Shown: one piece after another, positions 1 to 9,422 of the stretch
Numbering within the stretch: the first letter of the stretch is position 1
Layout: each line of letters opens with the position of its first letter
Source: CAVUMR01 sp963742715
GTDB lineage: Bacteria; Actinomycetota; Actinomycetes; Mycobacteriales; Micromonosporaceae
DNA length: 64,000 nucleotides
Direction of reading: 5' to 3'
Assembly (NCBI GenBank): GCA_963742715.1
Contig: CAVUMR010000002.1
Coordinates: 2,108,001 to 2,172,000 of the forward strand
Made by a program: the position numbers and the translations under genes
The notes under the pieces: model-generated
Databases searched by the model: none
What the model saw: the letters and a program-made list of their open reading frames with translations, nothing else
What the model was told of the DNA's origin: nothing

Positions 1-37
1 ACGACGGCAGGGACGAGAACAAGGGGGTCTGCTCCAC

Positions 38-322
38 TCACCTGACCGCGTAGCGGGAAAGCCTGCGCCGGTGCCGGGCACCGACGCTGACGACGATCTC
101 CTTCTCGGCCAGCCGCCGCAGGGCATCTGCGGCGTCCTGCGGACGTACCGACGCGCGCTCGGCGATCTGGGTGGCGTCGAGAGCCAATCCGGTCCTCGAC
201 AGGGCCTCGAGGACCCTGAATTCGGTCGCATCCACGGATGCCTGCATCGGCACCGTCGCCGACGACCTGAGAGTTCCGTCCTGATCGGCAATCGTGGCGG
301 GCGGATCCAGCGAATTCGGCAT
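38..322 (-). CDS. small winged-helix DNA-binding protein (MarR/ArsR-like fold)
   Basis: A 94-residue protein. Residues 33-92 read as a winged helix: helix starting at EFRVLEALSR, an 'A-ERASVRPQDAADALRRLAEKEIV' type helix-turn-helix, then a basic wing (RHRRRLSRY). It has no effector or dimerisation domain beyond the DNA-binding fold, so it is shorter than a standard MarR protein (about 140 residues). A purine-rich AAGGTGG lies about 9 nt before the ATG. The region upstream holds a perfect inverted repeat (387-403) that could be its own operator. The domain assignment is from sequence pattern only; target and signal are unknown. Confidence 0.6.
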   Translation of the reverse strand: MPNSLDPPATIADQDGTLRSSATVPMQASVDATEFRVLEALSRTGLALDATQIAERASVRPQDAADALRRLAEKEIVVSVGARHRRRLSRYAVR

Positions 323-650
323 TGTCGTTCGCCACCTTCGTCGAGCCGGACGACGCCCGGCGCACGGTTACCTTTTGCATTCAGCCAGTTACCAAAAGTA
401 ACTCATGTGCCAGCGCATTCGAGTCGCAATCCGGTCAGGCGCACCCGACAGAATGCCGGAACGTCACGCGAGTGACAGATATCCGACTGACCGGCCGAAC
501 AGGATTGCGTGACCTGGCGCACACGTATCACCCTTTCCGGCAGAAGCGGGCTCTGTCCTACTTCATCGGTTCACGGGGGAACACATCGCAAAGCGGCAGC
601 TCAGTGCCGCGGTCGGCGCGCGCCCCCACGTCCTCACAGGGGGAGCGGAC
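323..650. other. intergenic region of 328 nt, lower GC than surroundings
   Basis: This gap lies between the leftward winged-helix gene and the rightward exported cassette, so it must hold both promoters. It contains a perfect 6-bp inverted repeat (387-403) and a second GTTACC half-site at 367-372. I see no convincing coding region; open frames here run into the cassette gene in other frames. No clear -35/-10 pair for the cassette could be assigned by eye. Confidence 0.6.
387..403. promoter_or_regulatory. perfect inverted repeat, candidate operator
   Basis: AGTTACCAAAAGTAACT: 6-bp arms AGTTAC/GTAACT around CAAAA. A further GTTACC copy followed by TTTTG lies 20 bp to the left (368-378). Such GTTAC/GTAAC dyads are common targets of MarR/HxlR-type winged-helix proteins. 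It sits 65 nt upstream of the small winged-helix gene, which makes autoregulation the simplest reading; this is inference. Confidence 0.45.
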
Positions 651-3600
651 GTGCCCGACCAGAACGATCACCGGACCCCGGCCACGTCCGACCGGCCCGC
701 TCATCGCCTCGCCGCCGGTGCGGCCAGCCTGTCGATCAGCCGCCGGACCCTGCTCGTCGCCGGCGGCACCGGCCTGATCGCCGCCGGCATGAGCAGCAAG
801 CTGGCCCGGTTCCTGCACAGCCTCGACCTGACCGCACCGGACCTCCGGGTGGACCTGATCCGCCCGGACGACATGCTGGTGCTGCACTTCGACCTGTACA
901 ACCTGGTCCGGTCGACCGCCGGCGGCCCACCGCAGCTCGAACCCAGGGACCCGGCGCAGCCGTCGTACGTCGCGGTCACCTTCGGGCCGCAGCACGTGAT
1001 GGAGGAGCCGCTCTTCTCCTCCGGCGCCGAGCCGCCGCTGCCGCCCGCCGGTCACCTGCACACCGCGGTGGTAGCGCCGAGCCAGGTGGTGTTCACCGTG
1101 CCGAACACGGTGAAGTCGCTGCCGTTCAGCACCGAGGGACTGCTCTCCTGGTGGGAGTGGGTGATGCGGGTGGCCCCGGTGGCGCTGCCGCCGAACCCGC
1201 ACGGACCGTTCCCGCCGCCGCTGTCCGCACCGCCCGCGCCCGCCGACCTCTGGACCGACCTGCGCCTGGTCGACTGGCTGCACCTGTCCCCCGACCAACT
1301 GTCCACCTGGCAGCACGCGGCGACCCCGGTCACCCGGTCCGGGCGTACCGAGCTGTGGCACACCCGGCTCGCCCACCGGACCGACGACGGCCGGCCGGAT
1401 CCGACCGCCACCGGCGCGACGGTACGCGCGATCTGGACCGACGCCCGGCCGGCCGGTACCCCGTTCACCGCGCTGACCGGACCGACCGACAGCACCGACA
1501 AGTTCCCCGAGCAGATCGTCAAGCTCACCACCTGGTACGACGCCATCGGCGCCGACGTGGTCGCCCCGGTCACCGCCGACCTCGTACTGCTCTCCGCGAC
1601 CGGCTCGTCGGTCGAGCTGGAAGGCGACTGGAGACCGGCCGCCGACAAGGGCGTCAACCTCCTGCAGTGGCAGCACCGGTCCACCCTCGGCCGGGACAAT
1701 TACATCCGGATGCAGCAGGCCGGGTTCCTCTTCCCGTTCGGCAACCGGGCGACCCGGGTCATCGAGACCAAGCGCGTGTTCGCCAGCAACGGCGCGGCGT
1801 ACCTGATCCAGCGGCAGTTCATCATCGTCCGCGAGCAGGTGGTCAACTATCCGGCCGCACTGCAGCCGGATGGCGGCCAGCGGTTCCCGTTCCGCCGGAT
1901 CGAGCTGACGACCAGGGTCACCCCGGACCTGCCCGCGAACCCGTCCCCCATCGAGCCGGGATCGGCCAGCTTCTGGATCGAGTACCAGGGCGCCGGTACC
2001 GCCACTCCGCGGCTGCCGTTCCCGGTGATCGCCACCGACTGGGAAGGCAAGCGGGTCGAGTTCACCTGCACGCTCGCGTTCGTCGTCAACAACGAGGCGA
2101 TCGCGCCCGCGCCGGTGCCGTACGAGATCCCGCCGGTCGGCGCGAAGCCGCTCACCAAGCTGCTCGCCTCGTACAACAGCTACTTCGGGCTGTCCAACAC
2201 GCCGGCGGACAGCGACCCCGGCCGCAGCATCGCGCTGAACGGGCAGAAGGTCGCGTTCCGCGATCCGGCCACCCCGGGCGACTCCACCTACCCGGTGACC
2301 ACGCTGTTCCTCGGCGCGTACGGCAGTGTCTCGCCGGACACCGCCGAGCTGGCCAGCCAGGACCGGCCCAACTTCTACCCGGCGATGCTCGGCGCACAGG
2401 TACGGCTGCCCGCGGTCGAGGCGCTGGCCGGCGCCGGCCTGATCTCCACGATCGCGTACGACCCGGTGTACGCCCCGACCGTTCCGGGGCTCGCCGCCGG
2501 GGAGAACCAGGCCGACACGTTCGCCCGGGTACAGCAACACATCGAGAACGTCGGTGACCTCGTCCGGTACCTGGAGAAGGGCGACGTACCCGCGCCCACC
2601 GACACCATCAGGGCGGCGTTCAGCAAGGCGTCCGACAGCGTCGGCGGGGTGGCCGTACCGGACCTGGACATCGGCGCGCTGTCCCGCTCGTTCGGACCGC
2701 TGAGCGGTACGCCGGACGCGATCAAGGCCCTGCAGCAGGGCACGTTCGACCCGGCGGACTTCTTCCCCGACTCGGCCAACCTGCTCGGTGACATCTCGCT
2801 GGCCGACCTGATCGCCCCGCTGACCCTGGCCCAGGGCGGCGGCGGCCCCACCATCGTCACCACCCTGGAGTACCCGGGCGGAGACACGTCGCAGCCACCC
2901 CAGGCGGTGGTGACCACCTTCGACTGGAAGCCGAAGGTGCAGACGCCGGCCGCGGGCCCGTTCATCGCCACCGGAGTGGATGGCCGACCCGCGACCCTCA
3001 CCCTGCACGGGGTGACCCGGACCGTGCTGGACGGCGGAGCGACCACCTCGAAGGTGACCGGCGACCTGCGGGACTTCACCCTCGCGCCGGTCGAGCGGGA
3101 CGGCGCCCTGTCGTTCCTCCAGCTGGTGTTCAACCGGTTCACCTTCGAGTCGACCGACGGCGGCAAGCCGCAACTGCACGTGGACCTGGCCCGGGTCGAC
3201 TTCGTCAACGAGCTGGCCTTCGTCAACACGCTGCGGCAGTTCCTGGCCACCGCGGGAGTCGGGCCGAACCTCGACGTGCAGCCGGGCGGCATCACCGTCG
3301 GGTACACGCTGCCGATCCCGAACATCGCGATCGGCGTGTTCGCGCTGCAGAACCTGAGCTTCTCGGCCGGCATGACGCTGCCGTTCGACGGCCGCCCGAT
3401 CACCGCCCGCTTCGCCTTCTGCAGCCGGGAACACAAGTTCCTGGTCAGCGTGTACGTGTTCGCCGGCGGCGGGTACTTCGCGCTGGAACTGGGCAGCGAC
3501 GGGCTGCGGTCGATCGAAGCGGCGGTCGAGTTCGGCGGCAACCTGGCGCTGGACATCGTGGTCGCCAGCGGCAGCGTGACCGTGATGGCCGGCATCTACT

Positions 3601-3965
3601 TCACGATGGCGGTCACCGACGACGGCAAGGACAGGATCACCCTCACCGGGTACGTCCGGGCCACCGGCCGGTTGAGCGTGCTCGGCCTGATCACCATCAC
3701 CGCCGAGTTCTATCTCGGGCTCACGTATGTCAATGACGGCGGCGAGAACTCGGTCGCCGGCGAGGCGTCGCTGACCGTCTCGATCGACATCCTGTTCTTC
3801 AGTACGTCGGTCACGCTGCGCGTGAAGAAGACCTTCGCCGGACCGGCGCAGTTCGCCCTCTCCGGTGGCGCGGGCGGCCGTGCGCTGACGGCCGACCAGC
3901 CCGGATTCCGCGACCTGATGACCCAGTCCGACTGGAACACCTACTGCGACGCGTTCGCCGGCTGA
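651..3965 (+). CDS. large Tat-exported protein of unknown function
   Basis: A 1104-residue protein I do not recognise. The GTG start is preceded by GGGGGAG. The N-terminus has a twin-arginine signal: SISRRTLL with the arginine pair at 31-32, followed by a hydrophobic stretch to about residue 48; no clear AxA cleavage site is visible, so it could stay anchored. The middle is beta-rich with many Pro/Gly turns. The last 220 residues are a run of alternating hydrophobic strands with glycine-rich turns (for example VYVFAGGGYFALELG), suggesting a repetitive beta-sheet domain. It heads a co-directional set with the next two unknown genes (gaps 71 and 41 nt). No enzyme motif is evident; cell-surface or secreted structural role is only a guess. 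Confidence 0.75.
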   Translation: MPDQNDHRTPATSDRPAHRLAAGAASLSISRRTLLVAGGTGLIAAGMSSKLARFLHSLDLTAPDLRVDLIRPDDMLVLHFDLYNLVRSTAGGPPQLEPRDPAQPSYVAVTFGPQHVMEEPLFSSGAEPPLPPAGHLHTAVVAPSQVVFTVPNTVKSLPFSTEGLLSWWEWVMRVAPVALPPNPHGPFPPPLSAPPAPADLWTDLRLVDWLHLSPDQLSTWQHAATPVTRSGRTELWHTRLAHRTDDGRPDPTATGATVRAIWTDARPAGTPFTALTGPTDSTDKFPEQIVKLTTWYDAIGADVVAPVTADLVLLSATGSSVELEGDWRPAADKGVNLLQWQHRSTLGRDNYIRMQQAGFLFPFGNRATRVIETKRVFASNGAAYLIQRQFIIVREQVVNYPAALQPDGGQRFPFRRIELTTRVTPDLPANPSPIEPGSASFWIEYQGAGTATPRLPFPVIATDWEGKRVEFTCTLAFVVNNEAIAPAPVPYEIPPVGAKPLTKLLASYNSYFGLSNTPADSDPGRSIALNGQKVAFRDPATPGDSTYPVTTLFLGAYGSVSPDTAELASQDRPNFYPAMLGAQVRLPAVEALAGAGLISTIAYDPVYAPTVPGLAAGENQADTFARVQQHIENVGDLVRYLEKGDVPAPTDTIRAAFSKASDSVGGVAVPDLDIGALSRSFGPLSGTPDAIKALQQGTFDPADFFPDSANLLGDISLADLIAPLTLAQGGGGPTIVTTLEYPGGDTSQPPQAVVTTFDWKPKVQTPAAGPFIATGVDGRPATLTLHGVTRTVLDGGATTSKVTGDLRDFTLAPVERDGALSFLQLVFNRFTFESTDGGKPQLHVDLARVDFVNELAFVNTLRQFLATAGVGPNLDVQPGGITVGYTLPIPNIAIGVFALQNLSFSAGMTLPFDGRPITARFAFCSREHKFLVSVYVFAGGGYFALELGSDGLRSIEAAVEFGGNLALDIVVASGSVTVMAGIYFTMAVTDDGKDRITLTGYVRATGRLSVLGLITITAEFYLGLTYVNDGGENSVAGEASLTVSIDILFFSTSVTLRVKKTFAGPAQFALSGGAGGRALTADQPGFRDLMTQSDWNTYCDAFAG

Positions 3966-4036
3966 GCGCGCCGGCCAGTGCTGATCGCGCGCCGGCGCAC
4001 GGTCGACCGCGGTTCGAGATCGAGCTAGGAGCATCG

Positions 4037-7000
4037 ATGGCTACGCAGACCATTGTCTGGACGGTCCTGCCGAACGGGGTGAGCGGCGGGAAGCTCCGCA
4101 TGTCGGTGTTCGTCTCGCCGCGGCTGACCGCTGACGGGCCGACCGGCACCCTCGCGCCGTTCACCGACTGGCTGGGCTGGCCGACGAAGCCGGTCACCTT
4201 CTGGGTCCGCGTCAACGGCGGACCGGAGGTGCGGGCCGAGCCGGTGCCGGGCGGTCCGGCGCCGCGGCTCGACCTGTGGGCCACCCTGTTCAACGGCGAC
4301 ACCCCGGTGACCAACTACGTCGACCAGCTCGCCGCGGCCGAACCGCCGCCCATCCGGTCCTGGCCGACCGCGCAGATCCACGACTTCGTCCGGACCGAGT
4401 ACGCGGTGATGGGCGCGTGGCACGCGACGCAGCCGCCGGACCTGCTCGGGTACCGGGTGATCGGTGGGCTGGACGCCACTGGCGACGGCGGTGGCGACCG
4501 CCCGCCGATCAGCAAGCTCACCGACATGCGCCTGTCGCTTCAGCAGCGGTCCGAGGCGCGTGCGCTCATCCGGGTCGAGCTGGACCGCCGGGGCTGGTTC
4601 AGCGGCGGTCCGCTGGGCGACTTCTCCGCCACCGAGATCAACTTCCTGCTGGCCGAGCAGTTCCAGCGCCGGTCCTTCGAGGACAACCACGCTCCCGGGG
4701 TCGCCCGGCGTACGGTCGTCGACCCGCCGGAGGTACCGGAGCTCGACTTCCACACCGCGATCGGTCACCTCGGTGACTACCCGGCCCTGCTGCGCAGGTT
4801 CGGGCTGGTACGGGACCTCCAGCTCCCGCTGCCGGCCCCGCTGCCGAGCGGCCCGGCGACCGTGGTGGTACGCCCGGAGTGGTCGTCCGCCCCGACCGCG
4901 CAGGACATCACCCCGGTCACCGAGTGCGTGATCACGAGCAGTTCGTTCACCGCCGTACCGGCCGACCCGACCCGGATGGGCGGTGGGCTGCTGCAGCTCC
5001 AGCACCCGGACTTCGCGCTGGTGGAGATCGACGCGGACGCGGCGACGAGCAAGCTGCTGTCGCTGGCCGAGACCGTCGCGAACGCCGACATCCTCTCCGG
5101 TCTGGAGGATGGGTTCGATCCACTGCCGCCGCCGTCGCTGGAGTCGCGCGGCTTCTCGATCAGTCAGGCCGACCGGGCGTTCGCGCTGTTCCAGGCGCTG
5201 AACAAGAACGTCGCGTTGCAGCGGGCGGCGGTCTCCCGCAGCCTGGCCGCGACCGCGCTCAAGGCCGAGGACATCACCCGCGGGTTCCGGGTCGACGTGT
5301 GGGACGACGTGTCGGACACGTGGCACAGCCTGTGTCTGCGCAAGGGTCACTACACGTTCGGCGGCACCGCGCTGGACGTGGACGACGAGGGCACCATCGT
5401 GCCGGCGCACACGACCCAGCTCGACGACCCGACCATCTACCTGCACGAGTCGCTGATCCGGTGGGTCGGGTACAGCCTGGTCGCGCCGCGGCCGGGGCTC
5501 GGCACCACCGACGCCGGCGACATCACCGGCGGCGACTCCGAGCCGGGCGACGTGTTCGACCTGAAGGTGGCGTACCGGGCGGCACCGGGAACCCTGCCGA
5601 AGCTGCGGTACGGCCGGACGTACCGGATGCGCGCCCGCACCGTCGACCTGGCCGGCAACGGGCTGGCCGTGGACGCGGTACCCGGCTCCAGCCCGGCGGT
5701 GACCGGTGCCGTCACGTACCGCCGGTTCGAGCCGGTGGCCGCGCCGTACCTACTGCTCCGCAAGCCGGTGACCCCGGGCGAGTCGCAGGAGCAGGTGGTG
5801 ATCCGCGGCAACTACGACCAGCCGGCCACCGGCGACTCGCAGCGGCACCTGGCTCCGCACCGGACCGCCGAGTTGACCGCCGAGCAGCACGGCATGTTCG
5901 ACGTACCGAAGAACATCCTGAACCCGGGCGGGATCAGCCATGCCGCGTACTCGACGATCGCGGCGAAGGACTCCGGCGAGTTCGACGGCGGTACGCCCGA
6001 TCCGGACAACCACGGCCAGCCGTACCACGACGTCGACCAGCTCAAGCTGCCGTACCTGCCGGACCCGCTGTCCCGCGGTGCCGCGCTGCGCGACCTGCCC
6101 GGTACCGATCCGGGAGAGATCGTCACCATCGACTTCGACTTCCCGCTGCTCGGCAAGTGGCCGGACGCCCTGCCGTTCCGGCTCAAGCTGGTCGACGGTA
6201 CCGGCCGGCCGAGCTGGGACTCGCTGCACCGGGTGCTGACCGTACGGCTGCCGCGCGGGCGAAAGGCCGAGGTGCGGTACTCCAGCAGGATCACCGGTAC
6301 CGACCGGGACCTGCTCGGGCCGTGGGGCTGGCTGCTCGACTGGCTGGCGGCGGGCAACTCGCTGCCGGCCGGTACCACGCTGGACCAGCTCGAACTGCTC
6401 GCGACCAAGGGGCAGCTCTGGCAGCTCACGCCGTACCGGACGCTGAACCTGGTACACGCGATCCGCCAGCCGTTGACGCCGCCGAAGTTCACCAAGCCGG
6501 TGGCGGTCCGCAAGATCGGCGAGACGTTCGCGAAGATCCTGGACAAGGTCACCGTGGACCACCAGAGCACCAGCCGGCTGGACCTGCTCGCGTCCTGGCT
6601 GGAGCCGGTAGACGTGCTCAGCCAACCGGGACCGCAGACGCTTTCCGGCAACGCGGTCGCGTTCAACGTGCACGTACCGAACGCGATCGCGGACAGCGAT
6701 CTGGTCACGATCAACAACCCGCACGAGTTCCACGACACGAAGTACCGCAAGGTGTCCTACACCGCCGTCGCGACCAGCTCGTACGCCGAGTACTTCGTCG
6801 AGTACAAGACCGTCACGCTGCACACCGGAGCGCCGACTCCGGTCTCGTCGAAGGGCATCGTGCCCGGTACCGACGTGGTCACCTCGACCGGCGCACCGGT
6901 ACTGACGTATGTGCGGGACACCGACTACACGGTGGACCACCAGGCCGGCACGGTCACCGCGAAGTCCACATTGGACGGCGTGCAGGTACGGGTGGCGTTC

Positions 7001-7960
7001 GTGGCACCGCCGATCACCCGGGCCAGCACCGAGACCGTGCCGGCACCCGCGGTGGACGTACCCAGCTCGGCCCGGCCGGTCGCGGCGGAGATCGCGTACG
7101 TGGTGCCGACGTTCGGCTGGGAGCGGTCCAGCTCGGGGACGCAGGTGGCGAGCACCCGCCGCGGCAACGGGCTGCGGGTGTACCTGCGCCGGCCGTGGTA
7201 CTCCAGCGGCGCGGGTGAGCAGCTCGGTGTACTCCTGCACGGCCAGAGCACCCGGCCGTCGTCGACGCTGGAGCGGTACGTCACGACCTGGGGCCAGGAC
7301 GCGGTGTACGACTCGACCGCGACCACGGCCACCCCGCAGGTCGCGGACTTCCCGCTCGCGGTACACCCGAAATCGGGTCTGAAACTGGCCGAGTCCGACC
7401 GGGACGCGACCCTGACCAGCCGGGTGTCGGTGGCCCCGCACGACGTGCACTACGACCCGGACCGGCAGCTGTGGTTCAGCGACCTCACGCTCGCGCAGGG
7501 CGGGTCGTACAACCCGTTCATCCGGTTGGCGCTGGCCCGGTACCAGCCGATCTCGGTCACCGGGGTGGAGCTGTCCACGGTGGCGCTGGCCCAGTTCGCG
7601 CAGCTCAGCCCGGACCGGGCGGCGACCGTGGTGTTCGCCGCGGACCCGACGAAGGTCCAGGTCACGGTCACCGGCCTGACGTACGAGCCGGTCAGCGGTT
7701 TCGCCGCGGCCGCGACCATCTCGACGCTGGTGCAGACCGCGGACCCGACGTTGCCGGGCGACCTGGCCTGGCACACGGTGACGACCACCGAGCTCATCGC
7801 CAGCAGTCCGGCCGGCACCTGGACCGGCACCATCACGCTGCCGGCGGCCCGCGGCAGCCAACCGTTCCGGCTGGTCTTCCAGGAGTTCGAGAACACCTCC
7901 GGCCCGGACGGCGCCGGCGGCGGTCGCCGGCTCACCTACGCCGACGCGGTACAGCTGTGA
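4037..7960 (+). CDS. very large protein of unknown function, partner of the Tat-exported protein
   Basis: A 1307-residue protein with no recognisable family. A clear TAGGAG precedes the ATG by 6 nt. There is no signal peptide or transmembrane segment: the N-terminus begins directly with a beta-like TIVWTVLPNG. The chain is beta-rich throughout; a part near residues 955-990 (TYVRDTDYTVDHQAGTVTA) resembles short Ig-like or appendage-type modules, and the last 200 residues resemble extracellular beta domains. It lies between a Tat-signal protein and a Sec-signal protein, so it may be exported with a partner or act inside the cell on the same structure. No frameshift or broken codons are seen, and codon use matches the neighbours. 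Confidence 0.75.
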   Translation: MATQTIVWTVLPNGVSGGKLRMSVFVSPRLTADGPTGTLAPFTDWLGWPTKPVTFWVRVNGGPEVRAEPVPGGPAPRLDLWATLFNGDTPVTNYVDQLAAAEPPPIRSWPTAQIHDFVRTEYAVMGAWHATQPPDLLGYRVIGGLDATGDGGGDRPPISKLTDMRLSLQQRSEARALIRVELDRRGWFSGGPLGDFSATEINFLLAEQFQRRSFEDNHAPGVARRTVVDPPEVPELDFHTAIGHLGDYPALLRRFGLVRDLQLPLPAPLPSGPATVVVRPEWSSAPTAQDITPVTECVITSSSFTAVPADPTRMGGGLLQLQHPDFALVEIDADAATSKLLSLAETVANADILSGLEDGFDPLPPPSLESRGFSISQADRAFALFQALNKNVALQRAAVSRSLAATALKAEDITRGFRVDVWDDVSDTWHSLCLRKGHYTFGGTALDVDDEGTIVPAHTTQLDDPTIYLHESLIRWVGYSLVAPRPGLGTTDAGDITGGDSEPGDVFDLKVAYRAAPGTLPKLRYGRTYRMRARTVDLAGNGLAVDAVPGSSPAVTGAVTYRRFEPVAAPYLLLRKPVTPGESQEQVVIRGNYDQPATGDSQRHLAPHRTAELTAEQHGMFDVPKNILNPGGISHAAYSTIAAKDSGEFDGGTPDPDNHGQPYHDVDQLKLPYLPDPLSRGAALRDLPGTDPGEIVTIDFDFPLLGKWPDALPFRLKLVDGTGRPSWDSLHRVLTVRLPRGRKAEVRYSSRITGTDRDLLGPWGWLLDWLAAGNSLPAGTTLDQLELLATKGQLWQLTPYRTLNLVHAIRQPLTPPKFTKPVAVRKIGETFAKILDKVTVDHQSTSRLDLLASWLEPVDVLSQPGPQTLSGNAVAFNVHVPNAIADSDLVTINNPHEFHDTKYRKVSYTAVATSSYAEYFVEYKTVTLHTGAPTPVSSKGIVPGTDVVTSTGAPVLTYVRDTDYTVDHQAGTVTAKSTLDGVQVRVAFVAPPITRASTETVPAPAVDVPSSARPVAAEIAYVVPTFGWERSSSGTQVASTRRGNGLRVYLRRPWYSSGAGEQLGVLLHGQSTRPSSTLERYVTTWGQDAVYDSTATTATPQVADFPLAVHPKSGLKLAESDRDATLTSRVSVAPHDVHYDPDRQLWFSDLTLAQGGSYNPFIRLALARYQPISVTGVELSTVALAQFAQLSPDRAATVVFAADPTKVQVTVTGLTYEPVSGFAAAATISTLVQTADPTLPGDLAWHTVTTTELIASSPAGTWTGTITLPAARGSQPFRLVFQEFENTSGPDGAGGGRRLTYADAVQL

Positions 7961-8001
7961 CCCACCACCACCTCGATCCGATCGCTACCCGGGGGACGCT
8001 C

Positions 8002-9384
8002 ATGCACCGGCATCCGCACCGCCGCACGGTCGGCGTCGTCACCGCGCTCGGCGCCACGCTGCTCGTCGCGGCCGTGACCAGCGTCGTCGCCGTACCCGCG
8101 CTGATGGCGCCGCACCTGGACCCGGAGCCCGTCGCGGTCGCGGGCCCGGACGCGGGCGCCCGGCTCAAGGCCCGGGTCGCCGCGCGCGCGGCCACGCTGC
8201 GACCACGCGCCGCGGTCGGTGGCACCGCCGCCGCGCTTCCGCCCGGCGGAGCCGGGAACGGCATCTTCCAGGTGTACGTCGAGCAGGGCAGCGTCGGCGC
8301 CGGTTCGTTCACCGTGCTGACCGGGCCGGACCACCCGGCCGGACCGGGCCACAACGTGCTGTTCGGCGACGGCGTACCGGGCACCAGCTATCTCATCGTC
8401 CGGCAGATCATCCCGCCGGTGGACGACGACACCCCCGAACAGGTCCACGACTGGGTACAGGGTCAGCTGATCACGCACGACACCGAGAGCTCCCTGGACG
8501 ACTGGTACCCGGAGACCGAACCGCTCGGCACCACCGGGTTCCGCACCGGCTGGTTCGTGTCCAGCTTCGGGGAACTGACCGAGGACGTCGTGGTACACGG
8601 CACGACGCTGGCCGACTCGACGGTGGAGGTCACGACGACCATCGCCCCGTTCAACGAGAACGACGGCCGGTTCGAGGTCCAGTACCTGTGGGACGTGGCG
8701 AACGGGGCGGACGACGGGCCGGTGCTGCAGCCGCGGCAGGGCGGCTCGGTGTACCGCCCGTTCGACCCGGTGGTGCCGACCGAGCAGGTCGTCGATGACG
8801 GGCTCGCGGTCGCCGACAACGACGCGAACGCCGCGACTCCCACGCTCGGTACCGGCATCGCCGGTGGCCCCACCGCACCGGACGCGGTGAGCTACGTGTG
8901 CTGGGGCAAGGCCGTCTTCGCGCCGTTCGGCGAGTACCAGCCGGACCCGACCCTGGACGTGAGCACGTCCGCGTCCGAGTGCCCCAGCTCGGTCGGGCCG
9001 GACGACTCCGCGGTCGAGCTGGTGTGGCGCCCGGACGTACCGGCCGGCGAGCCGGTCACCGTCTCCGCGTCGCTGTTCGCCAGCCCGCACACGCCGTACC
9101 CGACCGCCATGACCGCGGCACCGATCAAGCTCGGCTCCCCCGCCTTCACCGCCACGCTTACCGACACCGGTGCCGGCAAGCGGGTCGCCGGCCGTACCGT
9201 GGCGTTCCGGGCCGGTACCGGCGGGAACGTGCTCTGTACCGCGGTGACCTCGGCGACCGGGGTGGCGAGCTGCGGCGGGCTGACCGAGGCGCTGGCCGCG
9301 ACCCTGGCCCTCGGGTACACGGCCAGCTATCCGGGCGGTGCGATCTGGGCGCCCGCGTCGGTGCACCGCGGCATCCTGGGCTGA
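8002..9384 (+). CDS. exported or membrane-anchored protein with a C-terminal Ig-like domain, unknown function
   Basis: A 460-residue protein. The ATG at 8002 follows GGGGGA by 6 nt; upstream in-frame starts lie inside the previous gene and lack a ribosome site. A basic N-terminus (MHRHPHRR) and a hydrophobic segment at about 10-33 form a Sec signal or anchor. The middle (about 80-370) is unassigned, with acidic beta-type sequence. The last 90 residues (PAFTATLTDTG...VAGRTVAFRAG...TSATGVASC) look like a bacterial Ig-like (Big_1 type) domain. It is 41 nt after the 1307-residue gene and 38 nt before an MFS transporter, so probably co-transcribed with the cassette. Confidence 0.75.
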   Translation: MHRHPHRRTVGVVTALGATLLVAAVTSVVAVPALMAPHLDPEPVAVAGPDAGARLKARVAARAATLRPRAAVGGTAAALPPGGAGNGIFQVYVEQGSVGAGSFTVLTGPDHPAGPGHNVLFGDGVPGTSYLIVRQIIPPVDDDTPEQVHDWVQGQLITHDTESSLDDWYPETEPLGTTGFRTGWFVSSFGELTEDVVVHGTTLADSTVEVTTTIAPFNENDGRFEVQYLWDVANGADDGPVLQPRQGGSVYRPFDPVVPTEQVVDDGLAVADNDANAATPTLGTGIAGGPTAPDAVSYVCWGKAVFAPFGEYQPDPTLDVSTSASECPSSVGPDDSAVELVWRPDVPAGEPVTVSASLFASPHTPYPTAMTAAPIKLGSPAFTATLTDTGAGKRVAGRTVAFRAGTGGNVLCTAVTSATGVASCGGLTEALAATLALGYTASYPGGAIWAPASVHRGILG

Positions 9385-9422
9385 CCGGGACCGGGGCTGA
9401 TCGCGACCGGGACAATGGTCCG

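Noticed and set aside
558..4034. Long open frame on the minus strand opposite the Tat-exported gene
   Set aside because: Antisense shadow of a high-GC gene; arginine/glycine-rich product, no ribosome site, no domain.
651..9384. Contractile injection system or phage tail genes
   Set aside because: No sheath, tube, baseplate or AAA+ ATPase motif and no neighbouring structural genes.
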